64,000 bases of DNA from Anaerococcus prevotii DSM 20548 (GCF_000024105.1 NC_013164.1:1-64000), one strand, 5' to 3'; positions 43,612 through 53,653 are shown, counted from the stretch's first letter. A program made the numbers and translations. The notes: generated from the sequence alone by a model not told the origin.

Positions 43612-45432
43612 ATGAATACTAAAGTAAAATTAATAAAAGCTTCAAATTTAGGAGCAAGAAATAGAAATGCACTACATTTAGATTTAAAACGTGTTGCAGC
43701 GTATTGTAGAGTAAGTACAGATAGTAAAGACCAACTTGAATCATATAAATCGCAAGTTGATTATTACACAAATCTAATAAAAAATAATAAGAACTGGACT
43801 TTGGCTGGTATATATGCAGATGAAGCAACAACAGGAACAACTGCAACTAAAAGAGCAGATTTCATGAGGCTAATAAGTGATTGCCAAAATGGAGATATAG
43901 ACATGATAATTACTAAATCTATATCAAGATTTGCTAGAAATACATTAGATACCTTAAAGTATGTAAGGCTTCTAAAGGAAAATAATGTTGGTGTAGTATT
44001 TGAAGAAGAAAATATAGATACTTTGACAATGGATGGAGAGTTACTATTAACAATATTAAGTTCAGTAGCTCAACAAGAAGTAGAAAATACCTCAGCCCAT
44101 GTGAAAAAAGGACTGAAAATGAAAATGGAAAAAGGGGAACTTATTGGTTTTCAAGGTTGCCTTGGATACGACTATGACCCTATAACAAAAAGTATCTCTA
44201 TAAATGAAGAAGAAGCCAAAATTGTTAGATATATCTTTAAAAGATATTTAGAAGGCAATGGTGGTTCGGTCATTGGTAGGGAACTAGAAGAACAAGGATA
44301 TCTCACCCCTAGAGGTAAAACAAAATGGTCTGATACTACAGTGTTAGGGGTAATTAAGAATGAAAAGTATATTGGCGATATACTAATGGGAAAAACTTTT
44401 ACAGTTGATCCAATAACAAAAAGAAGACTAGCAAATTTTGGAGAATCTGATAAATACCATATTGAAAATCATCACGAGGCAATTATATCAAAAGAAGATT
44501 TTGAGAAGGCTCAGGAGATTAGACTCAGGAGAGCACAAAATAGAAACACCATTGCTAATAAGGATAGAAAAAGAGAGAAACTATCAAGGCAATATGCTTT
44601 TTCAAGTATGCTTGAATGTGGATTTTGTGGTGAAATACTTTCAAGAAGAACATGGCACACTAGTTCAATTTATAAAAAAATTAACTGGCAATGTGTAAAG
44701 TCAACTAAAAAAGGTAAAAAATATTGCCCTCATTCAAAAGGAATACAAGAAGCAGCAATAGAAAAAGCATTTGTTGAAAGCTATAGGCAATTATGCCATG
44801 CAGATTCAACAATAATAGATGACTTTTTAAAGATTGTTGAAGAAGAAATAAATGATGAGACTTTGGTCAAAGATTTGAAAAAGTTAGAAAATCAATTAAA
44901 TAGAATCATTAGTCAAGAAAGAAAGTTAGTTGATCTTCATTTAGAAGATAGTATAGACGAAGAAGTTTATGCCAAAAAGTATAAAAAACTTACAAAACAA
45001 AAAGAAGAATTACTTGATGAAAAGAAAACACTGGAACTAACGATAAAAGATGAAGACTCTATTAAAGAAAGATTAAAGCAATTTAAAAAGGTCTTAGAAA
45101 ATAGAGAAATTATAGAGGAATTTAACAGAACAGTATTTGAAAGCATAGTTGATAAAGTTGTGGTGGGTAGAATTGACAAAGACGGAACAGTTCATCCATA
45201 TGACTTAACATTCTATTTCAAAACAGGAGTTAAAGATAGTCAAGATTCTAATAACTTTAAAGACAAAAGAAAAAATGCCAAAGACAATGACATTAATAAA
45301 TTGTGTTCCTACAAGAATGACGAGGATAAAAAATTATGTTCCCAATCAAAAGACAACGCATGTGGAGACGGTAGCTCTGTTGTCCAAACTAAACACAGAA
45401 CATCATTTAGATATAGAAATAGGGGAAGATGA
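43612..45432 (+). CDS. large serine recombinase (integrase)
   Basis: This 606-residue recombinase integrates and excises a mobile element. The catalytic domain has YCRVSTDS (nucleophile serine near residue 36), ITKSISRFARNTLDTL and the RxxxxR region. A recombinase domain follows (GFLGYDYDP-like, then ILKNEKYIGD-type VIKNEKYIGDILMG), and a zinc ribbon (ECGFCGEILSRR, CVKS, KYCPHSKG) and coiled region near 420-480. The last ~50 residues are read through the attachment site into rlmD DNA in another frame, so the true ancestral end is unclear. GGAGG precedes the ATG. Confidence 0.9.
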   Translation: MNTKVKLIKASNLGARNRNALHLDLKRVAAYCRVSTDSKDQLESYKSQVDYYTNLIKNNKNWTLAGIYADEATTGTTATKRADFMRLISDCQNGDIDMIITKSISRFARNTLDTLKYVRLLKENNVGVVFEEENIDTLTMDGELLLTILSSVAQQEVENTSAHVKKGLKMKMEKGELIGFQGCLGYDYDPITKSISINEEEAKIVRYIFKRYLEGNGGSVIGRELEEQGYLTPRGKTKWSDTTVLGVIKNEKYIGDILMGKTFTVDPITKRRLANFGESDKYHIENHHEAIISKEDFEKAQEIRLRRAQNRNTIANKDRKREKLSRQYAFSSMLECGFCGEILSRRTWHTSSIYKKINWQCVKSTKKGKKYCPHSKGIQEAAIEKAFVESYRQLCHADSTIIDDFLKIVEEEINDETLVKDLKKLENQLNRIISQERKLVDLHLEDSIDEEVYAKKYKKLTKQKEELLDEKKTLELTIKDEDSIKERLKQFKKVLENREIIEEFNRTVFESIVDKVVVGRIDKDGTVHPYDLTFYFKTGVKDSQDSNNFKDKRKNAKDNDINKLCSYKNDEDKKLCSQSKDNACGDGSSVVQTKHRTSFRYRNRGR

Positions 45433-45670
45433 ATTATCTGAAATTGACTTTTCAAAAGACGCAACTTATGGAGAAATTAAAAAGTATGTGTTAGATAAAT
45501 ACGGACTAAAAGTTTCAAGCCTATATATCGCACAAGTAAAAAGGAAACATGGTCTAATAGAGAGAGAAAATTATAATTTTAGTAAGAAAGAAAATCAAAG
45601 AGTGCCAAATTGCCCAGAAGAAAAAGAAAAAGCAATCGAAGATGCTTTAGAGCATTTTGGAATGATTTAA
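45359..45670 (+). pseudogene. rlmD: 3' end of rlmD (rRNA uracil methyltransferase), integration scar 1
   Basis: The frame HVETVALLSKL, then LKVSSLYIAQVKRKHGLIE and a DALEHFGMI end, matches the C-terminal tail of Bacillota RlmD/RumA-type 23S rRNA uracil methyltransferases (from memory). The gene body is absent. It joins recombinase DNA directly, as expected at the right end of an element that inserted into rlmD. The junction GAGACGGTAGC recurs at the second scar. The recombinase gene overlaps it by 74 bases. Confidence 0.7.
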
Positions 45671-45847
45671 ATAATATCTAAGATTGAAAATTTTAAAATT
45701 AAGACTTAAAAACTTTAAGATTAAAAAGATATGTACTTCTTATATAACCTAAGAAGATTAATTGAAAATCAGGGGAACGATGATGGTAAAATAAAAAATT
45801 TTAACAACTAAAGAAGAATTAGGCATTATTGCCAAAGAGGTTTTTAT

Positions 45848-46015
45848 GAAGTTAAAAATACTGAAAAAGACTTGTTAGAATTGAAAATTTTAGATCATTG
45901 TGCAGGGTTTCGTGTCATAATAGTGATAGAGGCAAATAGTTATGTAAATATAAAGAGTTCAAGACTTCTACCAAAGTTTAAAACTCAAAAAATAAATAGT
46001 TGGTGTGCTGCTTAG
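45848..46015 (+). pseudogene. methyltransferase fragment cut at SAM motif I (copy A of 115-bp element)
   Basis: The frame EVKNTEKDLLELKILDHCAG looks like the region up to the SAM-binding motif of a DNA or RNA methyltransferase. Exactly at the motif glycine the sequence switches to a tail (GFRVIIVIEANSY ... INSWCAA, stop) that is shared nearly base for base with 61839-61949. No start or upstream part is intact. The DNA between 45671 and 45847 is A+T-rich with no supported gene. Confidence 0.6.
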
Positions 46016-46035
46016 AGTAAACATTTTGATAATGT
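45905..46035 (+). repeat. 115-bp methyltransferase-interrupting element, copy A
   Basis: It starts GGGTTTCGTGTCATAATAG and ends CTGCTTAGAGTA; it differs from copy B (61839-61953) at one base. A downstream hairpin, ACATT/AATGT here and CCATT/AATGG in copy B, shows compensating changes. Confidence 0.75.
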
Positions 46036-46977
46036 GGATGCGAAACAAAAAGAGATAATCAGACTTCGTAAAAAATTGAAACAGGTTGAAATGGAGAATG
46101 ATATTTTAAAGCAAGCTGCACTACTGTTAGGCAAAAAATAGACCTCATTATCTCGAACCGAGATAAATATAACATTAGTGCAATGTGTAGACTACTTGGG
46201 GTCACAAGAAGTTTAGTCTATTATCATTTGAACAAAGAAAAAGATGTGAAATTAGATGAAGATGAAAAACTAATAGAAGAAATAAAAGAAATATTCAGAA
46301 GAAGTAGAAACAACTATGGAACACGCAAAATAAAAAAAGAACTAGGGAAAATTGGATATAAAATATCGAGAAGAAAAATAGGCCGAATAATGAAGAAAAA
46401 TGGCCTAGTCTCAAACTATACAGTAGCACAATATAAAGTAATAAGATCCAAATGCAACGAAGAAGACATCCCTAACCTTTTAAATAGATAATTTGACAAT
46501 AGAGACTATTTAGAAGCAATAGTAAGCAACCTAACATATGTAAGAGTAGGAAAAACATGGAATTATATATGTTTAATAATAGACTTAAACAGCCGTGAAA
46601 TAATAGGATACTCATCAGGTAAAAACAAAGATGCAAATCTAGTAGCAGAAGCATTTTACTCAATAAGGCATCCACTAAATCGTATAAAAATATTTCACAC
46701 AGATAGAGGAAGAGAATTTAAAAATATAAAAATAGAAGAAATATTAAATGTATTTGGGATAAAAAGATCGCTAAGTAAAAAAGGAAGCCCATATGATAAC
46801 GCAGTAAGCGAAGCAGTCAATAAAGTAATGATGACAGAATTCATATATCAGGAGAACTTTACTAATTTCCAAGAACTTAATCTAAAATTAGCAGAATACG
46901 TATATTGGTATAATAACCTAAGAATTCATGGATCTTTAGGATATAAAACACCAGTAGAATATAGAAAAGCAGAATAA
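46022..46977 (+). mobile_element. IS3-family transposase pseudo-element
   Basis: The first frame (to 46141) is the OrfA end: a leucine-zipper-like [20 protein letters not shown]. OrfB begins by a -1 shift on the GGCAAAAAATAG stretch and continues as DLIISNRDKYNISAMCRLLGV. It has the DDE integrase core: IIDLNSREIIGYS, HTDRGREF and the KKGSPYDNAVSEA region, ending YKTPVEYRKAE. A TAA at 46489-46491 (after LLNR) interrupts OrfB in frame. The start of OrfA is missing, replaced by copy A of the repeat element, so this is inactive. Confidence 0.85.
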
Positions 46978-46980
46978 AAA

Positions 46981-47114
46981 GCTCTGGAAGTTTCATAAAT
47001 TAAATAAAATATATGAACAGACTGTCAAGGGCAAATTTCAACTAAATTTGGGCGAAGCCTTTACCCTTGATTGTCTGAGAATATATTTTATAATCTAAAG
47101 AAACTTTCAAGCTT
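46981..47114. repeat. 134-base imperfect inverted repeat
   Basis: Arms match in blocks: GAAGTTTC/GAAACTTTC, ATAAAATATAT/ATATATTTTAT, CAGAC/GTCTG, CAAGGG/CCCTTG. It could be a MITE-like element or a long structured RNA. The following 47115-47375 contains only scraps, such as KKATRALADNRKLSKLTPAK ending at 47306. Confidence 0.6.
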
Positions 47115-47375
47115 GATAATGTTCGGTTATAAATTGTCTAAAAAAGGGTTGCCATTCCATGTATTTGGGTTCATTAGAAGAATGCCGAGCAATGGGTAAC
47201 ATGACGCTGATGTGTTTATACACAAAAAAGCTACACGTGCGTTGGCTGACAACAGGAAGCTAAGTAAATTAACACCAGCTAAAATGTTTGACGCTATTAA
47301 TAAATGACAAGTATATGAAATTGGTTTTACCTAGTTTAAAAAAGAAATTATAATGAAAATATGGAGGCTAAGAAT

Positions 47376-47855
<480 letters not shown>

Positions 47856-47863
47856 TTACAGTC

Positions 47864-48251
47864 GATATGTTCCTACAAACGAGAGCCAATCTTTGATATG
47901 TTTCCATCTACGAGCGTGGATATGTTCCCCATAACCATAGGGGTTGAGACGGTAGCACTTTTGTCCAAACTTGATGTCGATAAGCATATAAATATTGAAA
48001 TTGAGCTAGATGAGCTTGATTTGACAAGTGCTGAAAGTAAGGCAACATATGCTCAAATCAAAGAATATGTTTGGAATAAATTTGAATTAAAAGTTTCGAC
48101 ATTATATATTGCACAGATAAAAAAGAAATGTGGAATAGAATTACGAGAACATTACAACAAGTCTAAAAAGGAGAAACAAATTATTCCACAGTGTACTCCT
48201 GAAAAAGAAGAAGCCATCATGGATGCCTTGAGACACTTCAAAATGATTTGA
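47864..48251 (+). pseudogene. rlmD: 3' end of rlmD, integration scar 2 with tripled att-like motif
   Basis: The frame VETVALLSKLDVDKHINIE, LDLTSAESKATYAQIKEYV and VSTLYIAQIKKKCGIE to DALRHFKMI is a second RlmD/RumA tail, about 60% like the first. Upstream in frame are three repeats of GATATGTTCC or near (47864, 47895, 47919), encoding DMFP-like residues found just before HVETV in intact RlmD. This suggests successive insertions at the same site. The following 48252-48404 contains a short membrane-like scrap (FITFLLGIGTAIIPFLQGI). Confidence 0.7.
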
Positions 48252-48404
48252 TAGAAAAGAATAGCAGCATACGACTTTCTGCATTTATTACATTCCTACT
48301 TGGTATAGGAACAGCTATTATTCCTTTCTTGCAAGGTATCAATTAGAAAATAGACTCAATATAAAGATTGATAGGATCATTTTTATATTAAAAGGAGTGT
48401 TGAA

Positions 48405-48649
48405 ATGCTTGATAAAAGCAATAAAAAATTTTGGGATAAATTTGCTAAGCTATATGCTCCTTGCATGAAAAAAACAAAGGAGTATATGATAGAGTTTGCG
48501 AATACATTCGTCCTCATTTGAATAAAGACATGGAGGTGCTTGAATTTGCTTGTGGGTTTCGTGTTATAATTATGACAAGGGCAGATAGTAACGATGAATA
48601 CAGGATTTTAGCGTCTCTACAAAAAAATAAAATTGAAAAAGTAGGTTAA
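48405..48649 (+). pseudogene. SAM methyltransferase fragment, frameshifted and cut at motif I (copy C)
   Basis: The start MLDKSNKKFWDKFAKLYAPC follows AAGGAG. A run of seven A near 48467 breaks the frame; one more A would restore KKNKGVYDRVCEYI, NKDMEVLEFACG, the usual N-terminus of a class I methyltransferase. At the motif glycine it switches to GFRVIIMTRADSNDEYRI and soon stops. The junction GTGGGTTTCGTGT is the same as in copies A and B, though the rest of this tail has diverged. Confidence 0.65.
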
Positions 48650-48653
48650 TAAA

Positions 48654-49430
48654 ATGGAAAAATACGTAAAGTTTAATCAGAATAGATGGAACAATGTTTC
48701 AAGGAAAAAAGGAAATCCCTATACGGTTCCATTGACAAGTGAAGAGTATAAAGAAGCAATAGAAAATGAATTAAGTGTAGGGTTAACTGTTGGTAAGACA
48801 GTTCCTACTGAGTGGTTTGAAAAAGCTAAAGGAAAAAAATTGCTAGGATTGGCTTGTGGAGGCGGGCAACAAGGACCAATTTTTGCAGGAAAAGGCTATG
48901 AAACTACAATAATGGATTTTTCTGAAGAACAATTGACGAAAGATAGATTAGTAGCTGAACGAGAAAATATTCAAATTGATACTGTTCATGCAGATATGAC
49001 TAAACTTTTTCCTTTTGAGGATGAAAGTTTTGATATCATTTTTTGTCCTGTATCGAATGCTTACATTTCTGACTTAGAAAACATGTGGAAAGAGTCATAT
49101 AGAGTTCTAAAAAAGGGCGGACTATTGATGGTTGGTTATATGAACCCATGGATCTATATGTATGACGGTGATGATGTTTGGGATTCCCCAGATAAAGAAC
49201 TATTGCTGAAATATTCCTTACCTTATGATTCAAGTGAACTAGAAAAACAAGGAAATATTGAAATCAATCCAGAATACGGTTATGAGTTTAGTCATACACT
49301 AGAATCACAAATCGGAGGTCAGTTAAAGGTTGGCTTTGCTATGATCGATTTTTATGAATCAAAGGATAATAGAAACAGATTATCAAAATATGGAAGTGAT
49401 TATTTAGCAAATTTGTGCATAAAACTATAA
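48654..49430 (+). CDS. class I SAM-dependent methyltransferase
   Basis: This 258-residue protein has motif I LLGLACGGGQQGPIFA (near residue 63), the acidic ribose-binding IMDFSEEQL, and post-motif HADMTKLFPFEDESFDIIFC and GGLLMVGYMNP. It resembles small-molecule methyltransferases of the Methyltransf_11 type; the substrate is unknown. It starts five bases after the truncated methyltransferase, and unlike its neighbours it is intact through motif I. Confidence 0.8.
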   Translation: MEKYVKFNQNRWNNVSRKKGNPYTVPLTSEEYKEAIENELSVGLTVGKTVPTEWFEKAKGKKLLGLACGGGQQGPIFAGKGYETTIMDFSEEQLTKDRLVAERENIQIDTVHADMTKLFPFEDESFDIIFCPVSNAYISDLENMWKESYRVLKKGGLLMVGYMNPWIYMYDGDDVWDSPDKELLLKYSLPYDSSELEKQGNIEINPEYGYEFSHTLESQIGGQLKVGFAMIDFYESKDNRNRLSKYGSDYLANLCIKL

Positions 49431-49474
49431 ACATAAAATAAATATCCACGGTAATCCTCCTGAACTAGAATTTA

Positions 49475-49678
49475 TATGACCATGAAAGTATTGGATTTGC
49501 TTATGATGTACCAGGTGGAGTAAGATCTTTCTTATCTTATAAATTCGATATTACAAAGCATAAGAATTACAAGTTATTGGAAGATTATGATGAGAGAAAT
49601 GTTTTTGATATTGAAAAGTATGTTACACGAAAGGGTAAAGCTAAGATAAATGGTAATACAGTGATAACCAGATTGTAA
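49475..49678 (+). pseudogene. fragment of an unrecognised gene
   Basis: An open stretch without a start codon reads YDHESIGFAYDVPGGVRSFL then KLLEDYDERNVFDIEKYV and ends NTVITRL. It looks like the 3' end of a real gene but I cannot name it. Confidence 0.4.
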
Positions 49679-49758
49679 TATTTACTGTAAGAGTCTACAC
49701 ATGCGAGGGACTATATTATATAATAGAACTAGAGAAATTAGAATTTGTGTAGGAGAAA

Positions 49759-50292
49759 ATGATGGATAAATTAAGAAAAGAAATTGCAATTCAGCAGAAA
49801 AAAGGATTACCATTTATCATGGCATCGGTGATTATATGGCTTCTGATAGTACTTGTGTCAATTTTAGATATCAATATGAATATGAAAAATTTATTGGTGT
49901 TTTGCTGTTCATGCCCATTATTACCGCTGTCTTGGCTAATTGGTAAACTTATAAAGGTGGATATCTTTTCAAAACAAAATCCACTTGGACAATTAGGCTT
50001 CATTTTCACCTTAAATCAAATGGTTTATTTATTAATCGTTATGTGGGTGTTTAGTGCGGTTCCGGAAAAGATGATTATGGTATACGCTATGGTGTTTGGA
50101 GCACATTTATTTCCATATTCATGGTTGTATCAATCAAAGGGATATACAGTTGCTGCAATTTCCATTCCGATGATTTCTTTGATTTTAGGATGTGCATTAA
50201 ACGGCACAACGGTTGCTGTTGCGGCATGTATTATTGAGATAGTATTTGCTTGTGTATTACATATGGAATTAAAGAAAATGGGAGATAACTAA
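49759..50292 (+). CDS. membrane protein, DUF7010-like
   Basis: This 177-residue protein has about five or six hydrophobic segments (PFIMASVIIWLLIVLVSIL, LVFCCSCPLLPLSWLIG, QMVYLLIVMWVFSAV, and others). It resembles small DUF7010-type membrane proteins. GGAG precedes the start; an alternative ATG is three bases downstream. Function unknown, probably cargo. Confidence 0.65.
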   Translation: MMDKLRKEIAIQQKKGLPFIMASVIIWLLIVLVSILDINMNMKNLLVFCCSCPLLPLSWLIGKLIKVDIFSKQNPLGQLGFIFTLNQMVYLLIVMWVFSAVPEKMIMVYAMVFGAHLFPYSWLYQSKGYTVAAISIPMISLILGCALNGTTVAVAACIIEIVFACVLHMELKKMGDN

Positions 50293-50512
50293 AACAAATC
50301 CCAGTTTGTCGAGCCAAATAATTAAATAGAAACGCAAGAGATGATAGATAATTAAACTCTATCGTCTTTTTTTATACTCAAAATTAGGAGATTAAAATGG
50401 TAAGGATAAGAAGTCTAACTTAAAACAATTTAATATATAAGACAGTTAGCGATTGAAATATAAGTTCAGTCCCTTTTTTAATTGAAATTTATAAATTAAG
50501 GAGAAGAAATTA

Positions 50513-50670
50513 ATGGATAGAGAAATGATAAATATTAATGAAATTAAGTTAAGGAAGCTAAATTTTCAGAATTTGAAAAGGATGGAGAAAGTGTTCAAGT
50601 AGCAAATTTTGCTCTTGTTAAAAAATATGGAACAAATGGAGAAAGAATAATAAATAGAAAATCATTATAG
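50513..50670 (+). pseudogene. frameshifted small gene, possibly SSB-like
   Basis: The start MDREMININEIKLR follows GGAG; the frame then shifts by one, near AGGAAG at 50550, to EAKFSEFEKDGESVQVANFA and LVKKYGTNGER. The second part resembles the start of a short single-strand-binding-like fold; this is a weak resemblance. Homopolymer error or decay are both possible. Confidence 0.35.
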
Positions 50671-50772
50671 AAACATAAATGATATTTCAAAAGACATAAA
50701 ATTTTAATAGTGAAACTTTGAAAGGGATAGCAGAAATGTTATCTCTTTTTTAATACAAGAAAGGAAATTAAT

Positions 50773-51063
50773 ATGAAAAAATTAGAACAAATAAGACAAG
50801 AGTCAAAAGAAATAAAAGATAAAATTGATAATACACAAGAAAGATTAAGGCAACTAAAAAATCAAGAAAAGAAGATATTAAAACAAGACATAGTGAAAAT
50901 AAGAAAAGAAAGAACTCATAGGCTCATAACAAGAGGAGCAATCTTAGAAAGCCTTATAGAAAATGCAGAAGAACTAACAGATGAAGAAATAAAAATCCTA
51001 CTAGAAGAAGCAACAAAGACAAAAGAATTTAAAGAAACACTAAAAATAATCAGAGAAAATTAA
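50773..51063 (+). CDS. relaxase accessory protein, DUF3847 family
   Basis: This 96-residue protein is a coiled coil at first (EIKDKIDNTQERLRQLKNQE) and then has RKERTHRLITRGAILESLI, the conserved core of DUF3847. Such proteins regularly precede MobA/MobL relaxase genes and probably help process oriT, which lies just downstream. Confidence 0.8.
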   Translation: MKKLEQIRQESKEIKDKIDNTQERLRQLKNQEKKILKQDIVKIRKERTHRLITRGAILESLIENAEELTDEEIKILLEEATKTKEFKETLKIIREN

Positions 51064-51085
51064 GTAAAATAAAATAATCAAATCT

Positions 51086-51240
51086 CCCTTAGATTTTCTA
51101 AGGGCGCAATTATACACCCTAAAGGGTGCTTGCGTGCCTTTAGAGCCAAACCCTTGCAGGGAGCAAAACCATTCGCTTTTTAAAAGTCAAGGGTAAATAA
51201 ACTCGCTAAGGCTCGCCCTTGACTTTTAAAATTTGAAATG
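51086..51240. other. oriT of the MOBQ relaxase module
   Basis: A perfect hairpin CCCTTAGA-TTT-TCTAAGGG (51086-51104) abuts AGGGCGCAATTA (51101-51112). On the minus strand that reads TAATTGCGCCCT, 11 of 12 bases of the RSF1010/pIP501-type nick consensus TAAGTGCGCCCT. Further hairpins follow: CACCCTAAAGGGTG and TAAAAGTCAAGGG/CCCTTGACTTTTA. The relaxase gene starts at 51398. A terminator-like AAGCCGAC/GTCGGCTTTTTT lies at about 51252-51301. Confidence 0.8.
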
Positions 51241-51397
51241 AACAAAACAATTAAGCCGACATACTGAAACAACAAAAATTAATTCAGTAGTCGGCTTTTT
51301 TAATTCTATCATTTCAAAACGCTCGTTCACAAAGTGGATATAAAAATCTATTAAGCCTCCACCTAAAACAACAAAAAAAGAAAGGAAGTGATAAAAA

Positions 51398-53032
51398 ATG
51401 GCAGACAGTTTTCATTTTTCAGTAAACATAATATCAAGAGGAAAAGGAAAAAGTGCAGTAGCAAGTGCAGCATATATAAGTGGAGAAAAAATAAAAAATG
51501 AATGGGACGGAGTAACCCATGACTACACCAAAAAACAAGGAGTAATTAGCAAAGAAATATTTTTACCAGATCACGCACCAGAAGAATATAAAGACCGAAA
51601 AACCTTGTGGAACTCGGTAGAACTATTTGAGAAAAACTCTAATGCCCAACTTGCAAGAAACTTCATCATATCCCTACCAAAAGAGTTAAGCATAGAAGAA
51701 AATAAAAAGATGATAGAAGAATATGTTCAAAACAATTTTGTAAAAGAGGGAATGATAGTAGACCTAGCAATTCATGATGAAAGTAGAGAGGGAAATCAAA
51801 ACATTCATGCTCATATAATGACCATAGTAAGACCAATAAATGAAGATGGAACATGGGGGCAAAAAAGTAAAAAAGAATATATTCTAGATGAAAAAGGAGA
51901 AAAAGTATTAAACAAAAATGGAAAACCAAAGACAAGAAAAGTAGAACTAACAACCTGGAATGATAAGGGCAATGTAGAAAAATGGAGAGAAAATTTTTCA
52001 GACCTTTGCAATGAATATCTAGCAAAAAATAATATAGAAAAAAGAGTAGACCATAGGAGTTTTAAAAGACAAGGCATAAAACAAATACCAACAATACATC
52101 TAGGAGCAAGTGCTAGTGCAATGGAAAGAAAAGGAATAAGAACAGAAAAAGGAGATATAAATCGTGAAATAAAAAAACAGAATGAACTATTAAAAAATAT
52201 AGGCAATGAAATAAAGAAAATAACATCCTGGCTAGCAGGCTTCAAATATAAGCTAAAAGAATCATATAGGGAATATAAAGACCAAAGTAAAAAGCAAATA
52301 GAAAATGAATCAGGACTCTTTAACCTCTATGAATATTTAAGCTTCTATCAAGAAATGCAAGAAAATAATAGAGCTGAATTATCATTTTATGGGAAAAGAA
52401 ACAAAGCAATCTATGATCTAAAAAGATATGCAAGTGGAATAAATTATCTAAGAGAAAATAAAATAAAAACCATATCAGACTTACAAGGGCATATAAGCGC
52501 CCTAAGAAGTAAAAACTCTGAAATATATAAGACCATAAAAGAAAATAGTCAAAAGATAGAAGACCTTAACAAATGTTTAGCCTATGCAAAGACTGTAAGA
52601 AAAACAAAAGCAACCTACCAAGAATATGAAAGCAAGAAAATATTCAAAGAAAGCTTCTACAAGAATAATCAAAAGGAAATAGACCAATATATAAGGGCAA
52701 GAACCTTAATTGAAAAAATTAGTGGAAAGAAAAATTTAAGAGAAAAAGAATGGTTAGGAGAAATTAAAAACTTAGAAGATGAAATCAGTAAATTAAATAC
52801 AGAGTCAGAAAAAATAAGGGAAAGATACAAGGAAATAAATCATATTAAATATGCAGTAGAAGTAGTCAATGAAGAATATGGTATCGACTTATCAATAGAA
52901 ATTGACAAGGCAATCAAGAGAGGAGAAAAAGAAAGTATCATAAAAAAGATAAAAGAGTATAAGCAAGATAGTGATAACTTTAATAAAAAAAGACAAATGA
53001 CCAAAGACTATTACAAAAATCAAGAAAGATAA
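51398..53032 (+). CDS. MobA/MobL relaxase (MOBQ)
   Basis: This 544-residue relaxase has the MOBQ start FHFSVNIISRGKGKSAVASA (AAYISGEK following), the metal-binding motif NIHAHIM near residue 134, and the catalytic tyrosine region near AAYISG. The C-terminal half is coiled and charged, without a clear helicase domain. It nicks the oriT just upstream. AGGAAGTGA precedes the ATG. It is unrelated in family to the MOB-P relaxase at 19005, so the window contains at least two mobilization systems. Confidence 0.9.
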   Translation: MADSFHFSVNIISRGKGKSAVASAAYISGEKIKNEWDGVTHDYTKKQGVISKEIFLPDHAPEEYKDRKTLWNSVELFEKNSNAQLARNFIISLPKELSIEENKKMIEEYVQNNFVKEGMIVDLAIHDESREGNQNIHAHIMTIVRPINEDGTWGQKSKKEYILDEKGEKVLNKNGKPKTRKVELTTWNDKGNVEKWRENFSDLCNEYLAKNNIEKRVDHRSFKRQGIKQIPTIHLGASASAMERKGIRTEKGDINREIKKQNELLKNIGNEIKKITSWLAGFKYKLKESYREYKDQSKKQIENESGLFNLYEYLSFYQEMQENNRAELSFYGKRNKAIYDLKRYASGINYLRENKIKTISDLQGHISALRSKNSEIYKTIKENSQKIEDLNKCLAYAKTVRKTKATYQEYESKKIFKESFYKNNQKEIDQYIRARTLIEKISGKKNLREKEWLGEIKNLEDEISKLNTESEKIRERYKEINHIKYAVEVVNEEYGIDLSIEIDKAIKRGEKESIIKKIKEYKQDSDNFNKKRQMTKDYYKNQER

Positions 53033-53105
53033 GACCTGGTAAAAATATCTTATCCAAGCTATAATATGACCAAACAACTAAAGGCAGATCTAGGAGGTAA
53101 TAGAG

Positions 53106-53279
53106 ATGAATAAAAGGCAAGAGCTAATAGATGAACTCATAAAAGCAAATGAAGATGGAACATACAAAACATATAAAAGCACAGAAGAAATAAAAGCGAT
53201 GAACAATGAAGAAGTGCAGATTATATATTCCAACATGAAAAATTATCTATCAGACAAAAGAACACACACAAACTACTAA
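53106..53279 (+). CDS. small protein of the mobile-element backbone
   Basis: This 57-residue protein (MNKRQELIDELIKANEDG start) follows AGGAGG, 73 bases after the relaxase gene. It is charged and probably helical. I do not recognise it. Confidence 0.6.
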   Translation: MNKRQELIDELIKANEDGTYKTYKSTEEIKAMNNEEVQIIYSNMKNYLSDKRTHTNY

Positions 53280-53280
53280 A

Positions 53281-53333
53281 GGTGGAAAGGTATTGTAAGC
53301 TATTTAAAAGTATAAAAGGTACAAATACCTAAG
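53281..53333 (+). repeat. hairpin motif shared with 56170-56221
   Basis: GGTGGAAAGG leads into a stem (AGGTATT/AATACCT) with AAAAGGTACAAA before the right arm. The related copy after the replication gene has AGGCACT/AGTATGCC in the same place. Confidence 0.4.
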
Positions 53334-53393
53334 AAATATATAAAAACATCAAAATAAAGCATTCCACCACCAACAACCAAATAAAAACAATCA

Positions 53394-53436
53394 AAGGGAA
53401 GTATAGAAAAATTAAAGCCTATACTTCCCTTTTTTT
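53394..53436 (+). terminator. terminator, copy 1 of a duplicated segment
   Basis: AAGGGAAGTATAG and CTATACTTCCCTT with a ten-base loop and a T run. An almost identical copy lies at 54728-54770. Confidence 0.85.
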
Positions 53437-53460
53437 AATTCAAACAAAGGAGATAAAATA

Positions 53461-53575
53461 TGATAAACGAAGAAATAAGCAAAGAAGCAGGTCAATTAGC
53501 AAAAGCTATAATATCGAAAGCATAAAGAGCAATATGAGAAGTCTGGCAGAGAAGAAAAATAGTATAAACATGTGA
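53461..53575 (+). pseudogene. joined fragments of a PcfB-like gene and an AbiEii-like gene
   Basis: The first 20 codons (MINEEISKEAGQLAKAII) match the start of the PcfB-like gene at 54794, then stop. From about 53513, in another frame, IESIKSNMRSLAEKKNSINM follows. This is nearly identical to the AbiEii remnant at 59688-59759. A recombination joined the two and carried the AraC cassette that follows. Confidence 0.7.
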
Positions 53576-53653
53576 TGCTATAATATTTGTATTAGCATTA
53601 TCGGGTATAATTTAATAAATCCTTGTACAATTTAAATGAAAGGTGGTAGAAAT

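Noticed and set aside
45905-46019. Group II intron 5' end
   Set aside because: The element does not begin with the GTGYG consensus and I cannot see domain V or an intron-encoded reverse transcriptase.
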